Part shown: positions 19,638 through 30,404 of the stretch, piece after piece | Layout of the letters: every line of letters begins with the position of its first letter | Numbering within the stretch: the first letter of the stretch is position 1 | NCBI GenBank assembly: GCA_903869725.1 | Contig: CAIQAD010000052.1 | Coordinates: forward strand, 1-38,764 | From: an uncultured Alphaproteobacteria bacterium | GTDB taxonomy: Bacteria; Pseudomonadota; Alphaproteobacteria; Pelagibacterales; Pelagibacteraceae | Direction of reading: 5' to 3' | Length of the DNA: 38,764 nt | Notes under the pieces: model-generated | What the model was told of the DNA's origin: nothing | Databases searched by the model: none | Seen by the model: the letters and a program-made list of their open reading frames with translations, nothing else | Translations under genes and position numbers: made by a program

Positions 19638-20498
19638 TTATTTTTGACACTTGATACAAAAAAAAGTTGCTCTGCCAACAGACACAACTCTTGAGATTAT
19701 TCCATTACAACCTTTTCTTGGACACTTTAAATTTTCTTTATTATACACTTTAAATTCATTCTGGAACTTGCCGGACTTTCCATCTAAATATTTAAAATCT
19801 TTAATACTAGAACCGCCTAATTTAATGGCTTTTTTAAGTATAATTTTAATGTTCTTAAATAGATTTTGAGTTTCATAATTATTTAAATTTGAAGAAATTC
19901 TATTAGGATTTATTGACGATGCAAATAGTATTTCGTTTGCATAAATATTTCCAATTCCAGACATAAAAGTTTGGTCCATTAATAAATTTTTTATATTTTT
20001 TTTACTTTTTAACATTTTATTAGTTGTTTCTTTTTGGATTATTTTATTAAATGGCTCAGGTCCAAGTTTTCTTAAAAATTTATTTTTCTTTAAATTACTT
20101 AATTTATCTAAAATAAAAAAACCAAATCTTCTTGGATCGTTATAAATCATTTTTGTATTATCCGAAAAAATAAATTCTAGATGATCGTGTTTACTAAAAG
20201 CATTATCAAAATAAAAACTAGTTTTTAATAAATTGTTTGAATTATTTAACTGTAGTAAAATTTTTCCTGACATTCCTAGGTGTGCAATTACAACATAATT
20301 ATTATCTAGATAAAAAAGTATATATTTGGAACGCCTAAGTATTTTTTTTATTTTCGACCCTTTAATTATTTTTATAAAATCCGAACTAACTTTATAACGA
20401 AGATTATCATTTCTTACTTCAATATCTTTGATAACTTTATTAACTGAGTGTTTTGATAAAATTCTTTTAGTAATTTCAACTTCTGGCAATTCTGGCAT
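19638..20498 (-). CDS. mutM: Formamidopyrimidine-DNA glycosylase
   Basis: MutM (Fpg) excises 8-oxoguanine and formamidopyrimidines and nicks the resulting site. The 286-residue protein begins MPELPEVE, giving the catalytic Pro2 and Glu3 after removal of Met; Lys58 lies in RRSKYILF and HLGMSGKI follows at 73-80. A C-terminal zinc finger has cysteines at 259, 264, 281 and 284, with C-x4-C spacing in its first half, as also seen in other alphaproteobacteria. It is divergent from ubiE (42 bases between starts) and 45 bases upstream of rpsT. Confidence 0.97.
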   Translation of the reverse strand: MPELPEVEITKRILSKHSVNKVIKDIEVRNDNLRYKVSSDFIKIIKGSKIKKILRRSKYILFYLDNNYVVIAHLGMSGKILLQLNNSNNLLKTSFYFDNAFSKHDHLEFIFSDNTKMIYNDPRRFGFFILDKLSNLKKNKFLRKLGPEPFNKIIQKETTNKMLKSKKNIKNLLMDQTFMSGIGNIYANEILFASSINPNRISSNLNNYETQNLFKNIKIILKKAIKLGGSSIKDFKYLDGKSGKFQNEFKVYNKENLKCPRKGCNGIISRVVSVGRATFFCIKCQK

Positions 20499-20540
20499 TA
20501 ACTATATGACTATAATGGATAAATGTTCTATATTTAAAAA

Positions 20541-21254
20541 ATGAAAAACGCTAATACAAAACAAGACTCAAAAAAAGACTTTGTAAATAATGTTTTTGAT
20601 TCCGTTTTTGATAAATATGATTTGATGAATGACATAATGTCATTTGGAATACACAGGCTTTGGAAAAGAAATTTGATTGACTGGTTGCAACCAAAGAAAA
20701 ATTCTCATTTAATTGATATGGCAGCTGGGACTGGTGACCTTACAAAATTATATCTTGAGAGAACTAATTTTGATTCAAAATCATGTATGGTTGACCAAAA
20801 TTTCGAAATGCTAAACAAAGGTAAAAAAAAGTTAGAACTTTATAAAAACATAGATTATTTCTGCGCAAAAGCTGAGGATATTCCCGTTAAAGACTCTAGT
20901 TTTGATTACTACATTATAAGCTTTGGTATAAGAAACGTTTCTAATATCAAAAAAGCCTTAAAAGAGTCATTTAGAGTACTAAAACCTGGTGGTCGATTTA
21001 TGTGTCTAGAATTTTCAAAAGTTAACAATGAATTTGTCGACCATTGCTATTCTAAATTTTCCGATTTAATTCCTACAATTGGAAAAATTGTAACCGGTAA
21101 AAAAGAACCATACGAATACCTAATTCAAAGTATTAAAGAGTTTTATAACCAAAAAGAATTAAAAGAATTAATCAAAGAAGCAGATTTTTCAAATATCGAA
21201 TATAGAAATCTTGCAACTGGTATTGCAGCGATACATTCTGCTTGGAAAAAATAA
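20541..21254 (+). CDS. ubiE: Ubiquinone/menaquinone C-methyltransferase
   Basis: UbiE methylates the quinone ring carbon using SAM. The 237-residue protein has VFDSVFDKYDLMNDIMSFG, the SAM loop DMAAGTGDLT, and RVLKPGGRFMCLEFSKV, and ends near NLATGIAAIHSAWK, all family markers. Menaquinone synthesis is not expected in this lineage, so the ubiquinone role is more likely. A perfect TATAAT at 20511-20516 could be its -10 element, although no good -35 is seen. It leads the ubiE-ubiB-coaBC-dut series; ubiB starts three bases after its stop. Confidence 0.97.
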   Translation: MKNANTKQDSKKDFVNNVFDSVFDKYDLMNDIMSFGIHRLWKRNLIDWLQPKKNSHLIDMAAGTGDLTKLYLERTNFDSKSCMVDQNFEMLNKGKKKLELYKNIDYFCAKAEDIPVKDSSFDYYIISFGIRNVSNIKKALKESFRVLKPGGRFMCLEFSKVNNEFVDHCYSKFSDLIPTIGKIVTGKKEPYEYLIQSIKEFYNQKELKELIKEADFSNIEYRNLATGIAAIHSAWKK

Positions 21255-21257
21255 CTT

Positions 21258-22817
21258 ATGTTTTCTAATTTATTTTTACTTATTAAGATTGGAAGAGTCT
21301 TAGCTAAATCGGATAGTTTATCTATATTTGAAGAATTTTATAAACCAACTCTTTTCATAAAAATATTAATAAAAATTTTTAGCTTAACTACTGTTAAGTC
21401 AAATACTAAATCAAAAAATGCGGGTGAAAGATTAACAAATGCTTTGCTTGAACTTGGTCCGGCATTTATAAAACTAGGACAATTTCTTGCGACTAGACCA
21501 GATATTGTTGGCGAAGAATTCTCAAAAGAATTACAAAAATTACAAGATCAAATGCCTCCATTTAGCATTGAAAAGGCTAGAGAAACTATCATTAAAGAAT
21601 TAGGAGATGAAAATTATAAGAAGATTAAATATTTAAGTGATCCGATAGCAGCCGCTTCTATCTCTCAAGTCCATTTTGCGAAAATTACTGATATCAATAA
21701 TAACGAAGTTGATGTCGCTATAAAAATACTAAGACCTGATATTGAAAAAATATTCTTTAAAGAATTAGATGCCCTTAGACTGCTTGCATCAATAATTGAA
21801 TTTAGTGTTAAAAAAAGTCGACGATTAAAACTAATTAAAGTCATCGATTTACTTAGAGAAATAAGCAGTATTGAAATGGATTTAAGATATGAAGCAGCTG
21901 CAGCTAGCGAATTAAAGAAAAACACAATTCATGACGAAGGTTTTAAAGTTCCATCAATTTTTTGGGAATTAACAAATCAAAGGGTCCTTACAATTGAAAA
22001 AGTTGATGGCATATCAATTAAAAACAAAGATTTACTTATAAAAAGCAAAATTGATCTTAAAAAAATATCAAGAATTCTAATACAAAACTTTCTGCGTCAA
22101 GCTGTAGGTGATGGATTTTTTCATGGCGACATGCATCAGGGCAATCTTTTTGTAGATAAACATGAAAATATAGTGCCTGTGGATTTTGGTATTATGGGTA
22201 GATTAGATGTTGCAAATAGAAAATATTTAGCTGAAATTTTATACGGATTTGTTCAAAGAGATTACGAAAAAGTCGCAAAAATACATTTTATTGCAGGTTT
22301 AGTTCCAGCTACAGAATCCCTAGAAAACTTTACTCAATCACTAAGAACCATTGGAGAGCCAATATTTGGTCAATCTTCAAAAAATATTTCTGCAGGTAAA
22401 TTATTAGCTCGATTATTTGAAGTTACTGAAAAGTTTAATATGACTACTCAGCCACAATTATTATTACTTCAAAAAACAATGGTTGTAGTAGAGGGGGTTG
22501 CAAGATCTTTGGATGAAGACGCTAATATATGGCAAATTTCAAAACCAATTCTTGAAGGATGGCTGAAAAAAGAAATTGGTGTTCAAAATAGAATAGAAAA
22601 AGTTATCAAAACAGCAGAAGAATTAATTGACAAACTTCCTGAGCTTCCAAGTATGATCAGCCGAGCAAACACAGTAATGGAAATGCTAAATACCTATAAT
22701 TATAAATTTCAAAATCAGGAAGAATTAGTAAAGCAAAGTTCTAGAACGCTAAAAAAAACTTACATTATTATATGCTTATTAATTATTGTAATTATATTTT
22801 TAATAATATTGAAATAG
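21258..22817 (+). CDS. ubiB: UbiB, atypical kinase-like protein for ubiquinone biosynthesis
   Basis: UbiB is a membrane-anchored ABC1/ADCK-family protein needed for aerobic ubiquinone synthesis, probably helping extract lipid intermediates for the soluble enzymes. The 519-residue protein has FIKLGQFLATRPDIVG (the family's KxGQ motif), the alanine-rich loop AAASISQVHFA, the catalytic-like FHGDMHQGNLF and VDFGIMGRL. A hydrophobic helix occupies the last 20 residues (about 498-517), matching the usual C-terminal anchor. It lies between ubiE and coaBC with gaps of three and four bases, so it is part of the same transcript. Confidence 0.97.
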   Translation: MFSNLFLLIKIGRVLAKSDSLSIFEEFYKPTLFIKILIKIFSLTTVKSNTKSKNAGERLTNALLELGPAFIKLGQFLATRPDIVGEEFSKELQKLQDQMPPFSIEKARETIIKELGDENYKKIKYLSDPIAAASISQVHFAKITDINNNEVDVAIKILRPDIEKIFFKELDALRLLASIIEFSVKKSRRLKLIKVIDLLREISSIEMDLRYEAAAASELKKNTIHDEGFKVPSIFWELTNQRVLTIEKVDGISIKNKDLLIKSKIDLKKISRILIQNFLRQAVGDGFFHGDMHQGNLFVDKHENIVPVDFGIMGRLDVANRKYLAEILYGFVQRDYEKVAKIHFIAGLVPATESLENFTQSLRTIGEPIFGQSSKNISAGKLLARLFEVTEKFNMTTQPQLLLLQKTMVVVEGVARSLDEDANIWQISKPILEGWLKKEIGVQNRIEKVIKTAEELIDKLPELPSMISRANTVMEMLNTYNYKFQNQEELVKQSSRTLKKTYIIICLLIIVIIFLIILK

Positions 22818-22821
22818 TTTT

Positions 22822-24042
22822 ATGAAAAACTCTATCATAACAAAAAAAATATTACTCATAATTGGGGGCGGTATTGCTGCTTATAAAGTCTTAGACTTAA
22901 TTAGAAGTTTAAAAAAAAATAACTACGAAATTAAAACAATTGTAACAAAATCTGGAAAAGAATTTATAACTCCTTTATCTATTGTGGCACTTTCACAAAA
23001 TAAGGTTTATGAGAATTTATTTGATCCAAACAATGAGGGTGAGATGGATCATATCGCTCTATCTAGATGGTGTGACTTAATTTTAGTAGCGCCTACGACA
23101 GCAAATTTAATGGCTAATTTTGCAAGAGGAGAAGCGAATGATTTTGCATCAACAGTAATTTTAGCAGCAAATAAACCTATTTTTTTAGCACCGGCAATGA
23201 ATGTTGAAATGTGGAACAATCCAGCTAATCAAGAAAATTATAAAAAACTTATTAAGTTTAAATATAAATTTATTGGTCCAGACCAGGGAGAAATGGCCTG
23301 TGGTGAATTTGGGGTTGGCAAAATGTCTTCCCCTGATGAAATTTTTACTACTATTCAAAATTTTTTCTTGTCCAAAAATTTTTTAAATAAAAATTTTAAA
23401 GCCTTAGTTACGGCTGGTCCAACAAGAGAATATTTAGATCCTGTAAGATTTTTATCGAACGAATCTTCAGGAAAACAAGGTTTTGAAATTGCCAAATCTT
23501 TAAACGAAATAGGATTTAAAACTAAACTTATTATTGGACCAAATTCTCTTGATATTAAAGATCAGGATAATCTCGAAATTATTAATGTATCAAGCGCAGA
23601 AGAAATGTTTGAAGCCTGCAAAGAAAGTTTACCTGTAGATGTTGCTGTTTTTGCTGCTGCAGTTGCCGACTTTAAGAGTAAAAATTATAAAAAAAATAAA
23701 ATTAAAAAACAGGATCATGAAAACTTTAGTTTAGATCTAGAAAAAAATATTGATATTTTACAATTTATATCTAAGCAAAATATTAACCGACCAAAATTAG
23801 TGGTTGGATTTGCTGCAGAAACTGAAAATTTAATTGAAAATGCTCATAAAAAACTTCTGTCAAAACATTGTGATTGGATGGTTGTAAATAATGTAGCTGA
23901 CAAATCTATTGGATTTAATTCAGATTTTAACGAAGTGTTTTTAATATCTAAAAATAAAGATATTGTAAAATTTGACAAAGCGTCAAAATCTGAGATAGCT
24001 AAAAGATTATCAAATAAAATTTTTCACTCTTTAATGCAATAA
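22822..24042 (+). CDS. coaBC: Bifunctional phosphopantothenoylcysteine decarboxylase/synthetase
   Basis: CoaBC (Dfp) joins cysteine to 4'-phosphopantothenate using CTP and then decarboxylates the product, on the way to coenzyme A. The 406-residue protein has the N-terminal flavoprotein CoaC domain with [15 protein letters not shown] and the active Cys in [11 protein letters not shown]. The CoaB domain follows from about residue 190 with [18 protein letters not shown], then [10 protein letters not shown]. Both halves look complete. Its stop overlaps the dut start by one base (TAATG). Confidence 0.97.
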   Translation: MKNSIITKKILLIIGGGIAAYKVLDLIRSLKKNNYEIKTIVTKSGKEFITPLSIVALSQNKVYENLFDPNNEGEMDHIALSRWCDLILVAPTTANLMANFARGEANDFASTVILAANKPIFLAPAMNVEMWNNPANQENYKKLIKFKYKFIGPDQGEMACGEFGVGKMSSPDEIFTTIQNFFLSKNFLNKNFKALVTAGPTREYLDPVRFLSNESSGKQGFEIAKSLNEIGFKTKLIIGPNSLDIKDQDNLEIINVSSAEEMFEACKESLPVDVAVFAAAVADFKSKNYKKNKIKKQDHENFSLDLEKNIDILQFISKQNINRPKLVVGFAAETENLIENAHKKLLSKHCDWMVVNNVADKSIGFNSDFNEVFLISKNKDIVKFDKASKSEIAKRLSNKIFHSLMQ

Positions 24043-24482
24043 TGCAAAAAATTTTAGTAAAAAAAATAAATTATTTAGGTACAAAACTCCCTAAATACGA
24101 AACTAAAGGATCCTCAGGCTTAGACTTAACTGCAAATATTGAAATAAATATTATAATTAAGCCTAATGAAAGAGTTCTTGTACCAACAGGCTTATCTGTT
24201 GCAATTCCAGAAGATTATGAAATACAGATTAGGCCTAGATCCGGGTTAGCAGCCAAAAATGGAATAACAGTTTTAAATACACCTGGAACAATTGATGCAG
24301 ACTATAGAGGCGAAATTAAAGTAATTTTAATTAATCTAAGCAATCAAGATTTTACAATTGAGCCAGGACAAAGAATTGCGCAAATGGTAATTTGCCCAAT
24401 TATCAAGGTAATACTTGAAGAAGTTAACGAGCTGCCAAACTCTCTGAGAGGAACAGGGGGCTTTGGATCTACTGGCAAATAA
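24042..24482 (+). CDS. dut: dUTP pyrophosphatase
   Basis: Dut hydrolyses dUTP to dUMP and pyrophosphate, keeping uracil out of DNA and supplying dUMP for thymidylate. The 146-residue protein contains the trimeric dUTPase motifs: [45 protein letters not shown] and the glycine-rich C-terminal arm [10 protein letters not shown]. It is coupled to coaBC by a one-base overlap, an arrangement widespread in alphaproteobacteria. Confidence 0.97.
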   Translation: MQKILVKKINYLGTKLPKYETKGSSGLDLTANIEINIIIKPNERVLVPTGLSVAIPEDYEIQIRPRSGLAAKNGITVLNTPGTIDADYRGEIKVILINLSNQDFTIEPGQRIAQMVICPIIKVILEEVNELPNSLRGTGGFGSTGK

Positions 24483-24488
24483 ATCTAA

Positions 24489-25244
24489 ATGAAATTAAGT
24501 TATGACAACGTTAAACGTTTCGTTGCACACATTAATTTAAAAAAAGTAGGCGCTTACGGACAAAAAAAAATCATTGATTCAAATATATTAATCATTGGCC
24601 TAGGTGGGCTCGGATCACCTATAGCCCTTTATCTAGCTGCTGCTGGAGTAAAAAATATTGGAATTGTTGACAATGACACCATAGATATTTCAAATCTGCA
24701 CAGACAAATACTTTTTACCGAAAAAGATATTGGAAAACCTAAGGTAGAAATTACAAATAATAAACTTAAGCAAATTAACTCAAAAATTAATGTTAAAAAA
24801 TTTTTTACTAAAATTCATATTACTAATATTCAAAAAATTATAAAAAAATTTAATATTATTATTGATGGTACAGATAACTTTAATTCAAAGTTATTAATTA
24901 ATGATTTTTGCAAAAAAAATAAAAAAATTCTTATTTCTGGAGCAATTAGTAAATTTTTAGGACAAATATTTGTCTTTGATTTTAAAAAAAAAAATTCCCC
25001 ATGTCTTAGATGCTTTATGCCTGACAAGCCTGAAACAGAAGAACAAAATTGTCAAAGCGAAGGTATACTTGGAACTTTAGCTGGTATTACAGGAACAATA
25101 ATGGCTAACGAAACTATAAAAGAAATTTTAAATTTTAAATCATTATGTGGTTACATCCTTATGATTAATAGCCAAGATTTTAGTATTAAAAAAATAAAAT
25201 TAACTAAAAATAAATATTGTTCAAAAAAACATGGAAAAATTTAA
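24489..25244 (+). CDS. ThiF/MoeB-like E1 adenylyltransferase
   Basis: Proteins of this family adenylate the C-terminal glycine of small sulfur carriers (MoaD, ThiS). The 251-residue protein has the nucleotide loop GLGGLGSP at 37-44, Asp61 and the NLHRQILF segment, DGTDNF at 126-131, a CLRC half zinc site at 172-175 and a conserved cysteine, Cys188, before EGILGTLAGI. The second zinc pair, normally CxxC near the C-terminus, appears as Cys244 and His248 instead. Whether it serves molybdopterin, thiamine or another carrier cannot be settled; MoeB-like proteins are usual after dut in alphaproteobacteria. It overlaps the next gene by 14 bases. Confidence 0.85.
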   Translation: MKLSYDNVKRFVAHINLKKVGAYGQKKIIDSNILIIGLGGLGSPIALYLAAAGVKNIGIVDNDTIDISNLHRQILFTEKDIGKPKVEITNNKLKQINSKINVKKFFTKIHITNIQKIIKKFNIIIDGTDNFNSKLLINDFCKKNKKILISGAISKFLGQIFVFDFKKKNSPCLRCFMPDKPETEEQNCQSEGILGTLAGITGTIMANETIKEILNFKSLCGYILMINSQDFSIKKIKLTKNKYCSKKHGKI

Positions 25245-25710
25245 ATTTATTTTTTTATTATTTATTATTTTTATCTTTCACAGCAATTCATTTTCAGAAG
25301 TAAAATTAAAAAAAAAATATTTAAGTATTAGAACTAATCAGGCGAATATGCGTATGGGACCAACGTCTGAACATCCTATTTTATGGATTTATGAAAAAAA
25401 AAATATGCCTGTTGAAGTAATCGATGAATTTGAAGTTTGGAGAAAAGTTAAAGACTACCAAGGAGATACTGGATGGATGCATTTAAGTCAGCTTTCTAGA
25501 AAAAGAACTCTATTAACTCAAAAAAGTGGAATTGTAATATTTTCTAATTCAACAATTTATTCTAAGCCTATAATTAAAATAGGTAACCTTGAAACTGTTG
25601 TTATAAAAAAATGCATTCCTAGTTGGTGTTTAATCGAAATTAACAAATACAAAGGATGGATCCAAACTGACCATGTATGGGGCATAGAAAAAGATGAGAT
25701 TATCAATTAA
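25231..25710 (+). CDS. Exported SH3-like domain protein
   Basis: The 159-residue protein has a signal peptide (Lys2-Phe-Lys, then a hydrophobic run to about residue 18, ending HSNSFS). Two tandem SH3-like segments follow: about residues 31-85 (ANMRMGPTSEHPILW, WRKVKDYQGDTGWMH) and 90-155 (SWCLIEINKYKGWIQ). It matches the conserved alphaproteobacterial SH3-like family of periplasmic proteins, whose function is not established; binding to the cell wall is a reasonable guess. It starts inside the 3' end of the E1-like gene and probably closes the ubiE-led transcript. A 90-base gap follows, in which I see no clear terminator. Confidence 0.8.
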   Translation: MEKFKFIFLLFIIFIFHSNSFSEVKLKKKYLSIRTNQANMRMGPTSEHPILWIYEKKNMPVEVIDEFEVWRKVKDYQGDTGWMHLSQLSRKRTLLTQKSGIVIFSNSTIYSKPIIKIGNLETVVIKKCIPSWCLIEINKYKGWIQTDHVWGIEKDEIIN

Positions 25711-25800
25711 ATTTGTAAAATCCTTTTTTTAAATGTAAATTTCACTATTAAATTTATAAATTACTAGTCAAAAATATCATATTCATTTTAAAACTTACTA

Positions 25801-26307
25801 ATGATTAAAAAAAATAGCTATTCTTACCAAGAACTAATCAGTTGCGCTGATGGAAGATTATTTGGTCCAGGAAACGCCAGACTTCCTAGTCCGCCAATGT
25901 TAATGTTTGATCGCATCAACCTAATTAGTGATGATGGTGGATTATATAAAAAAGGAGAACTGATAGCAGAATTAGATATCAAAAATAATTTATGGTTTTT
26001 TGAATGTCATTTTAAAGATGATCCTGTAATGCCTGGCTGTCTAGGTTTAGATGCGATGTGGCAATTATTAGGATTTTATTTAGGTTGGCTTGGAAATCCA
26101 GGATACGGAAGAGCATTGGGTGTAAATGAGGTAAAATTCACTGGAGAAGTTACGAAAAATGTAAAAATTGTTAAATATATCATTAATATTAAAAGATTAT
26201 TAAAAAAAGGGGAAACTTGTGTAGGACTCGCCGATGGTTTAGTCTTGGCTGACGAAAAAGAAATTTATACTGCAAAAAATCTTAAGGTTGGTTTGTTTAA
26301 AAAATAG
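25801..26307 (+). CDS. fabA: 3-hydroxydecanoyl-ACP dehydratase/isomerase
   Basis: FabA dehydrates 3-hydroxydecanoyl-ACP and isomerises the product to the cis-3 form, starting unsaturated fatty acid synthesis. The 168-residue protein has [20 protein letters not shown] with His70 and Asp84, the same positions as in the E. coli enzyme. [13 protein letters not shown] is another family marker. It is followed after eight bases by fabB and then fabI, the standard alphaproteobacterial trio. The irr-type regulator gene often found beside it is not present. Its TAG stop forms part of the fabB ribosome binding site. Confidence 0.97.
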   Translation: MIKKNSYSYQELISCADGRLFGPGNARLPSPPMLMFDRINLISDDGGLYKKGELIAELDIKNNLWFFECHFKDDPVMPGCLGLDAMWQLLGFYLGWLGNPGYGRALGVNEVKFTGEVTKNVKIVKYIINIKRLLKKGETCVGLADGLVLADEKEIYTAKNLKVGLFKK

Positions 26308-26315
26308 GGGATCAA

Positions 26316-27527
26316 ATGAGAAGAGTTGTTATAACTGGGATTGGAATTGTTTCTTGTATTGGAAATAATAAAAAAGAAGTCTTAGAATCTTTACTTACTA
26401 CAAAGTCAGGAATTGCTTTTGCAGAAGATTATAAAAAATATAACTTTAGAAGTCAGATTTGCGGAACTCCAAAAATAGATATTAATCAATTAATTGATAG
26501 AAAAATAATAAGGTTTATGGGTGAAGGCTCCGCCTACGCTTATATTTCAATGAAAGAGGCAATAGAAGACTCTGGCTTAAAAGAAAATGATGTTAGCAAC
26601 GAAAAAACTGGAATTATTGTTGGATCAGGTGGTCCTTCTATAAAGAACGTTGTATTTGCTGTTGATAGTACTAGAGAAGCTGGCCCAAGAAAAATGGGTC
26701 CATTCATAGTCCCAAGAACTATGGCGAGCACTTGTTCTGCTACATTAGCTGTTCCTTTTAAAATAAAGGGAGTAAATTATTCAATTAGTTCTGCATGTGC
26801 TACGAGTGGTCATTGTATCGGTAATGCAATGGAATTAATCCAAATGGGAAAACAAAATATTATTTTTGCAGGCGGTGCAGAAGAAATTGATTGGAGTTTA
26901 TCCGCAATGTTTGATGCTATGACTGCTTTATCATCAAAATATAATACAACACCACAAACAGCTTCGAGACCTTATGACAAAAATAGAGACGGATTTGTTA
27001 TTGCTGGAGGAGGTGGAGTAATAGTTCTTGAAGAATATGAACATGCAAAATCAAGAGGTGCTAAAATATATGCTGAACTTACAGGATATGGGGCAACATC
27101 AGATGGATATGACATGGTCGCTCCTTCAGGAGAAGGTGCTGTAAGATGCATGAAAATGTCTATGAAAAATTTAAAAAACAAAGTCGACTATATAAATACT
27201 CACGGTACATCTACACCTATTGGAGATGGTAAAGAAATTTCTGCCATACGTGAAGTTTTCAATGATAAAGTTCCTTATTTAAGTTCTACAAAATCAATAA
27301 CCGGACATTCTCTTGGAGCAACATCAGTTCAGGAGGCAATTTATTGTTTATTGATGATGGAAAATAAATTTATAGCTGCTTCAGCCAACATAGAAGAGTT
27401 AGATGATGATTTTAAAAATCTTCCTATCGTAACTAAAGTTAAAAAAGATATAGAATTAAAATGTATAATGTCTAATAGTTTTGGCTTTGGTGGAACAAAT
27501 GCAACCTTAGTTTTTGAAAAAATATAA
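26316..27527 (+). CDS. fabB: 3-oxoacyl-ACP synthase I
   Basis: FabB elongates the cis-3-decenoyl-ACP made by FabA, committing it to unsaturated fatty acids. The 403-residue protein has the condensing-enzyme triad: Cys161 in SSACATSG, His in [11 protein letters not shown] and His in TGHSLGA, with the C-terminal [14 protein letters not shown]. The FabA neighbour favours FabB over FabF. A clear ribosome site AGGGGA (26306-26311) overlaps the fabA stop, five bases before ATG. It is followed immediately by fabI. Confidence 0.96.
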   Translation: MRRVVITGIGIVSCIGNNKKEVLESLLTTKSGIAFAEDYKKYNFRSQICGTPKIDINQLIDRKIIRFMGEGSAYAYISMKEAIEDSGLKENDVSNEKTGIIVGSGGPSIKNVVFAVDSTREAGPRKMGPFIVPRTMASTCSATLAVPFKIKGVNYSISSACATSGHCIGNAMELIQMGKQNIIFAGGAEEIDWSLSAMFDAMTALSSKYNTTPQTASRPYDKNRDGFVIAGGGGVIVLEEYEHAKSRGAKIYAELTGYGATSDGYDMVAPSGEGAVRCMKMSMKNLKNKVDYINTHGTSTPIGDGKEISAIREVFNDKVPYLSSTKSITGHSLGATSVQEAIYCLLMMENKFIAASANIEELDDDFKNLPIVTKVKKDIELKCIMSNSFGFGGTNATLVFEKI

Positions 27528-27528
27528 A

Positions 27529-28317
27529 ATGAGGTTAATGCAAGGTAAAAAAGGACTGATCATGGGTGTTGCAAATGATCGATCAATTGCCTGGGGCATT
27601 GCAAAAAAATTAAGTGAACACGGAGCTGAACTTGCATTTACTTATGTAGGCGATGCTTTAAAAAAAAGAGTTATTCCTCTTGCGGAATCTTTAGGATCAA
27701 AATTTACCTTAGATTGCAATGTTGAAAAGAAAGAAGAAATTGTCAAAACTTTTTCAGAAATTAAAGAAAAATGGAGCAATTTAGACTTTGTCGTTCACGC
27801 AATCGCATTTTCAGATAAGTCAGAGTTATCAGGACAATATCTAAATACATCTCGAGAAAACTTCTCAAACAGCATGCTTATTTCTTGTTTTTCTTTCACA
27901 GAAATTTGCAAAGAAGCATCCAAAATAATGAAACCCGGTTCAAGCTTGATTACGTTAACTTATTGCGCTGATAAAGTTATTCCAAACTATAACGTTATGG
28001 GAGTTTGTAAAGCTGCACTTGAAACAAGTGTTAAATATTTGTCAGTTGATCTTGGATCAAATGGAATTAGAGTAAATGCCATTAGCGCAGGTCCTATTAA
28101 AACTTTAGCAGCTTCGGCAATAGGTGATGCTAAATTTTTATACAAATGGAATGAAAATCATTCTCCACTAAAAAGAAACGTGGATATTAATGATGTCGGT
28201 GGAGCTGCTGTTTACTTATTAAGCGATCTTGCTGCGGGTGTAACAGGTGAGATTCACTATGTAGACGCTGGATATAATATTATTGGAATGCCTAACCCGA
28301 AAAATATGCAGGCTTAA
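27529..28317 (+). CDS. fabI: Enoyl-ACP reductase (NADH)
   Basis: FabI reduces the trans-2-enoyl-ACP in the last step of each elongation cycle. It is a divergent short-chain dehydrogenase: [14 protein letters not shown] at the nucleotide site, an [10 protein letters not shown] segment and the Tyr-x6-Lys pair in [12 protein letters not shown] chose ATG 27529, one base after the fabB stop, because the resulting [19 protein letters not shown] fits the family; an in-frame TTG at 27514 inside fabB would add five poor residues, and ATG 27538 is also possible. The product is 262 residues. Its stop overlaps the stop of pnp on the other strand. Confidence 0.95.
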   Translation: MRLMQGKKGLIMGVANDRSIAWGIAKKLSEHGAELAFTYVGDALKKRVIPLAESLGSKFTLDCNVEKKEEIVKTFSEIKEKWSNLDFVVHAIAFSDKSELSGQYLNTSRENFSNSMLISCFSFTEICKEASKIMKPGSSLITLTYCADKVIPNYNVMGVCKAALETSVKYLSVDLGSNGIRVNAISAGPIKTLAASAIGDAKFLYKWNENHSPLKRNVDINDVGGAAVYLLSDLAAGVTGEIHYVDAGYNIIGMPNPKNMQA

Positions 28318-30398
28318 ATATCTAAGGCTTGTTTTATTGAAAGCTTAACTTTTCCTTTATCAAATCCTAAAACTTTAACTTTGACTTCATCGCCTTCTTT
28401 TACAATATCACTTACTTTCTCTACTCTTTTCATTGCAAGTTCAGAGATATGAACTAGTCCATCTTGTTTTCCTAAGAAATTTACAAAAGCACCAAACTCC
28501 ATAATTTTTACAACTTTTCCAGAATAAATTTTACCAACTTCAGGCTTTGCAATAATACTTTTAACCATATCTAAAGCTTTATTTCTTGAAGCTTCATCTG
28601 GCGCAGAAATTGTTACTACACCTTCATCGCTAATATCGACTTTAGCACCTGACAGTTCAACAATTTCTCTAATCGTAACGCCGCCTTTTCCAATGATTGC
28701 CGCGATATCTTTTTTATCTACTGTAACTTTTTCCATTTTTGGAGTGTGTTTTGATAAATCTTTTCTTGAAGATTTGATCGCTTTATTCATTTCACCTAAA
28801 ATATGTATTCTTCCATCTTTTGCTTGTGACAAAGCTTTTTCCATAATCTCAAATGTAATACCTGTAATTTTAATATCCATTTGCAATGAAGTGATTCCGT
28901 CTTCTGTTCCTGCAACTTTAAAATCCATATCTCCTAAATGATCTTCATCACCCAATATATCTGATAACACAGAATAATCATTTCCCTCTTTAATAAGACC
29001 CATAGCAATACCGGCAACTGGTTTTCTAATTGGAACACCAGCATCCATTAAAGCTAAAGAAGTTCCGCAAACTGTCGCCATTGATGACGACCCATTTGAC
29101 TCTGTAATTTCTGAAACAATTCTAAATGTATATGGAAAATCTTCTTTTTTAGGCAAAATTGAATTAATCGCTCTCCAAGCAAGTTTTCCATGTCCAATTT
29201 CCCTTCTACCAGTACCAATTCTTCCAACTTCCCCCACTGAGAAAGGTGGAAAGTTATAATGCAACATAAATCTAGATCTTTGAAGACCATCTAAACTTTC
29301 AATTCTTTGTTCATCGTCTGAAGTTCCTAGGGTTGTAACTACAAGAGCTTGCGTTTCTCCTCTAGTAAATAAAGCTGAGCCGTGAGTTCTTGGTAAAACA
29401 CTTACTTCACATTTTATAGGTCTAATATCTGCTAAACCTCTTCCGTCAATTCTTTTTTTTTCTTTTAATATTCTTGTTCTAACTATGTCTTTTTCAATAT
29501 TTTTAAATTGTGAATCAACGTCTATTTCTGAGTACTGTTCGTTTTCTTTATACAACGAAACTACTTTTTCTCTTGCTAAATTAATCAAATCTACTCTTTT
29601 TTGCTTATCTGGTTCAAGAAAAGCTTTTGTTAAATCGTCTTTTACATTATTTAATAAATTATTTTTTAAATCTTTAAGATCTTTAAGATCTTTTTCTTCT
29701 ACGACCCACATTTGTTTTTTAGATTCAGAAGCAAACTCATTAATCATTTTAATTACTGCGCCAAATTGTTCATGACCAAATTTAACTGCGTCTAACATAA
29801 TTTTTTCACTTAAACCTGACGCTTCTGACTCAACCATTAAAACAGCATCTTTAGTTCCTGCTACGACCAATTCTAATTGTGAATCTTTTAATTGTTCTTT
29901 TGTTGGGTTCAAAACAAAACTATTATTGATATAACCAACTTTAGATGCGGCTACTGGTCCCATAAATGGAATTCCTGAAATAGATAATGCTGCCGAAGCT
30001 GCAATTAAAGATAATACTTCTGGATCATTGTCTTTATCATAAGACAAAACTGTTGGAAGAACTTGAACTTCATTTCTAAAATTTTCTGGAAACAATGGTC
30101 TAATTGGACGATCAATTAATCTTGAAATAAGCGTTTCGCTTTCAGTAGGTCTTGCTTCTCTTTTAAAGTAACCGCCCGGAATTTTACCAGAAGCGTAATA
30201 TTTTTCTTGATAATTAACAGTTAAAGGAAAAAAATCAGTCTCCGGATTAGCTTTTTTTGCGCCTACAACCGTTGCAAGAATAACAGTTTCTCCAGAAGTC
30301 AAAATAACCGCACCATCAGCTTGACGTGCAATTTTTCCTGTTTCTAAAGATAGTTTTTTACCGCCCCAAATTATTTCTTTTTTTACGATTTTAAACAT
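28314..30398 (-). CDS. pnp: Polyribonucleotide nucleotidyltransferase (PNPase)
   Basis: PNPase degrades RNA 3' to 5' by phosphorolysis and can add tails. The 694-residue protein has two RNase PH domains (the second with [17 protein letters not shown] and [14 protein letters not shown]), a KH domain ([22 protein letters not shown], about 565-585) and a C-terminal S1 domain ([27 protein letters not shown]). All expected parts are present. It lies six bases after rpsO, the usual pairing, and ends the nusA operon. Its stop codon overlaps that of fabI, so the two convergent transcripts must overlap. Confidence 0.98.
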   Translation of the reverse strand: MFKIVKKEIIWGGKKLSLETGKIARQADGAVILTSGETVILATVVGAKKANPETDFFPLTVNYQEKYYASGKIPGGYFKREARPTESETLISRLIDRPIRPLFPENFRNEVQVLPTVLSYDKDNDPEVLSLIAASAALSISGIPFMGPVAASKVGYINNSFVLNPTKEQLKDSQLELVVAGTKDAVLMVESEASGLSEKIMLDAVKFGHEQFGAVIKMINEFASESKKQMWVVEEKDLKDLKDLKNNLLNNVKDDLTKAFLEPDKQKRVDLINLAREKVVSLYKENEQYSEIDVDSQFKNIEKDIVRTRILKEKKRIDGRGLADIRPIKCEVSVLPRTHGSALFTRGETQALVVTTLGTSDDEQRIESLDGLQRSRFMLHYNFPPFSVGEVGRIGTGRREIGHGKLAWRAINSILPKKEDFPYTFRIVSEITESNGSSSMATVCGTSLALMDAGVPIRKPVAGIAMGLIKEGNDYSVLSDILGDEDHLGDMDFKVAGTEDGITSLQMDIKITGITFEIMEKALSQAKDGRIHILGEMNKAIKSSRKDLSKHTPKMEKVTVDKKDIAAIIGKGGVTIREIVELSGAKVDISDEGVVTISAPDEASRNKALDMVKSIIAKPEVGKIYSGKVVKIMEFGAFVNFLGKQDGLVHISELAMKRVEKVSDIVKEGDEVKVKVLGFDKGKVKLSIKQALDI

Positions 30399-30404
30399 TG
30401 AAAT

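Noticed and set aside
27514-27516. TTG start for fabI inside fabB
   Set aside because: It adds residues not expected in the family; ATG 27529 just after the fabB stop gives a standard N-terminus.
29054-29290. Short antisense or alternate frames inside pnp, infB and nusA
   Set aside because: They lie wholly within highly conserved genes and show no family features.
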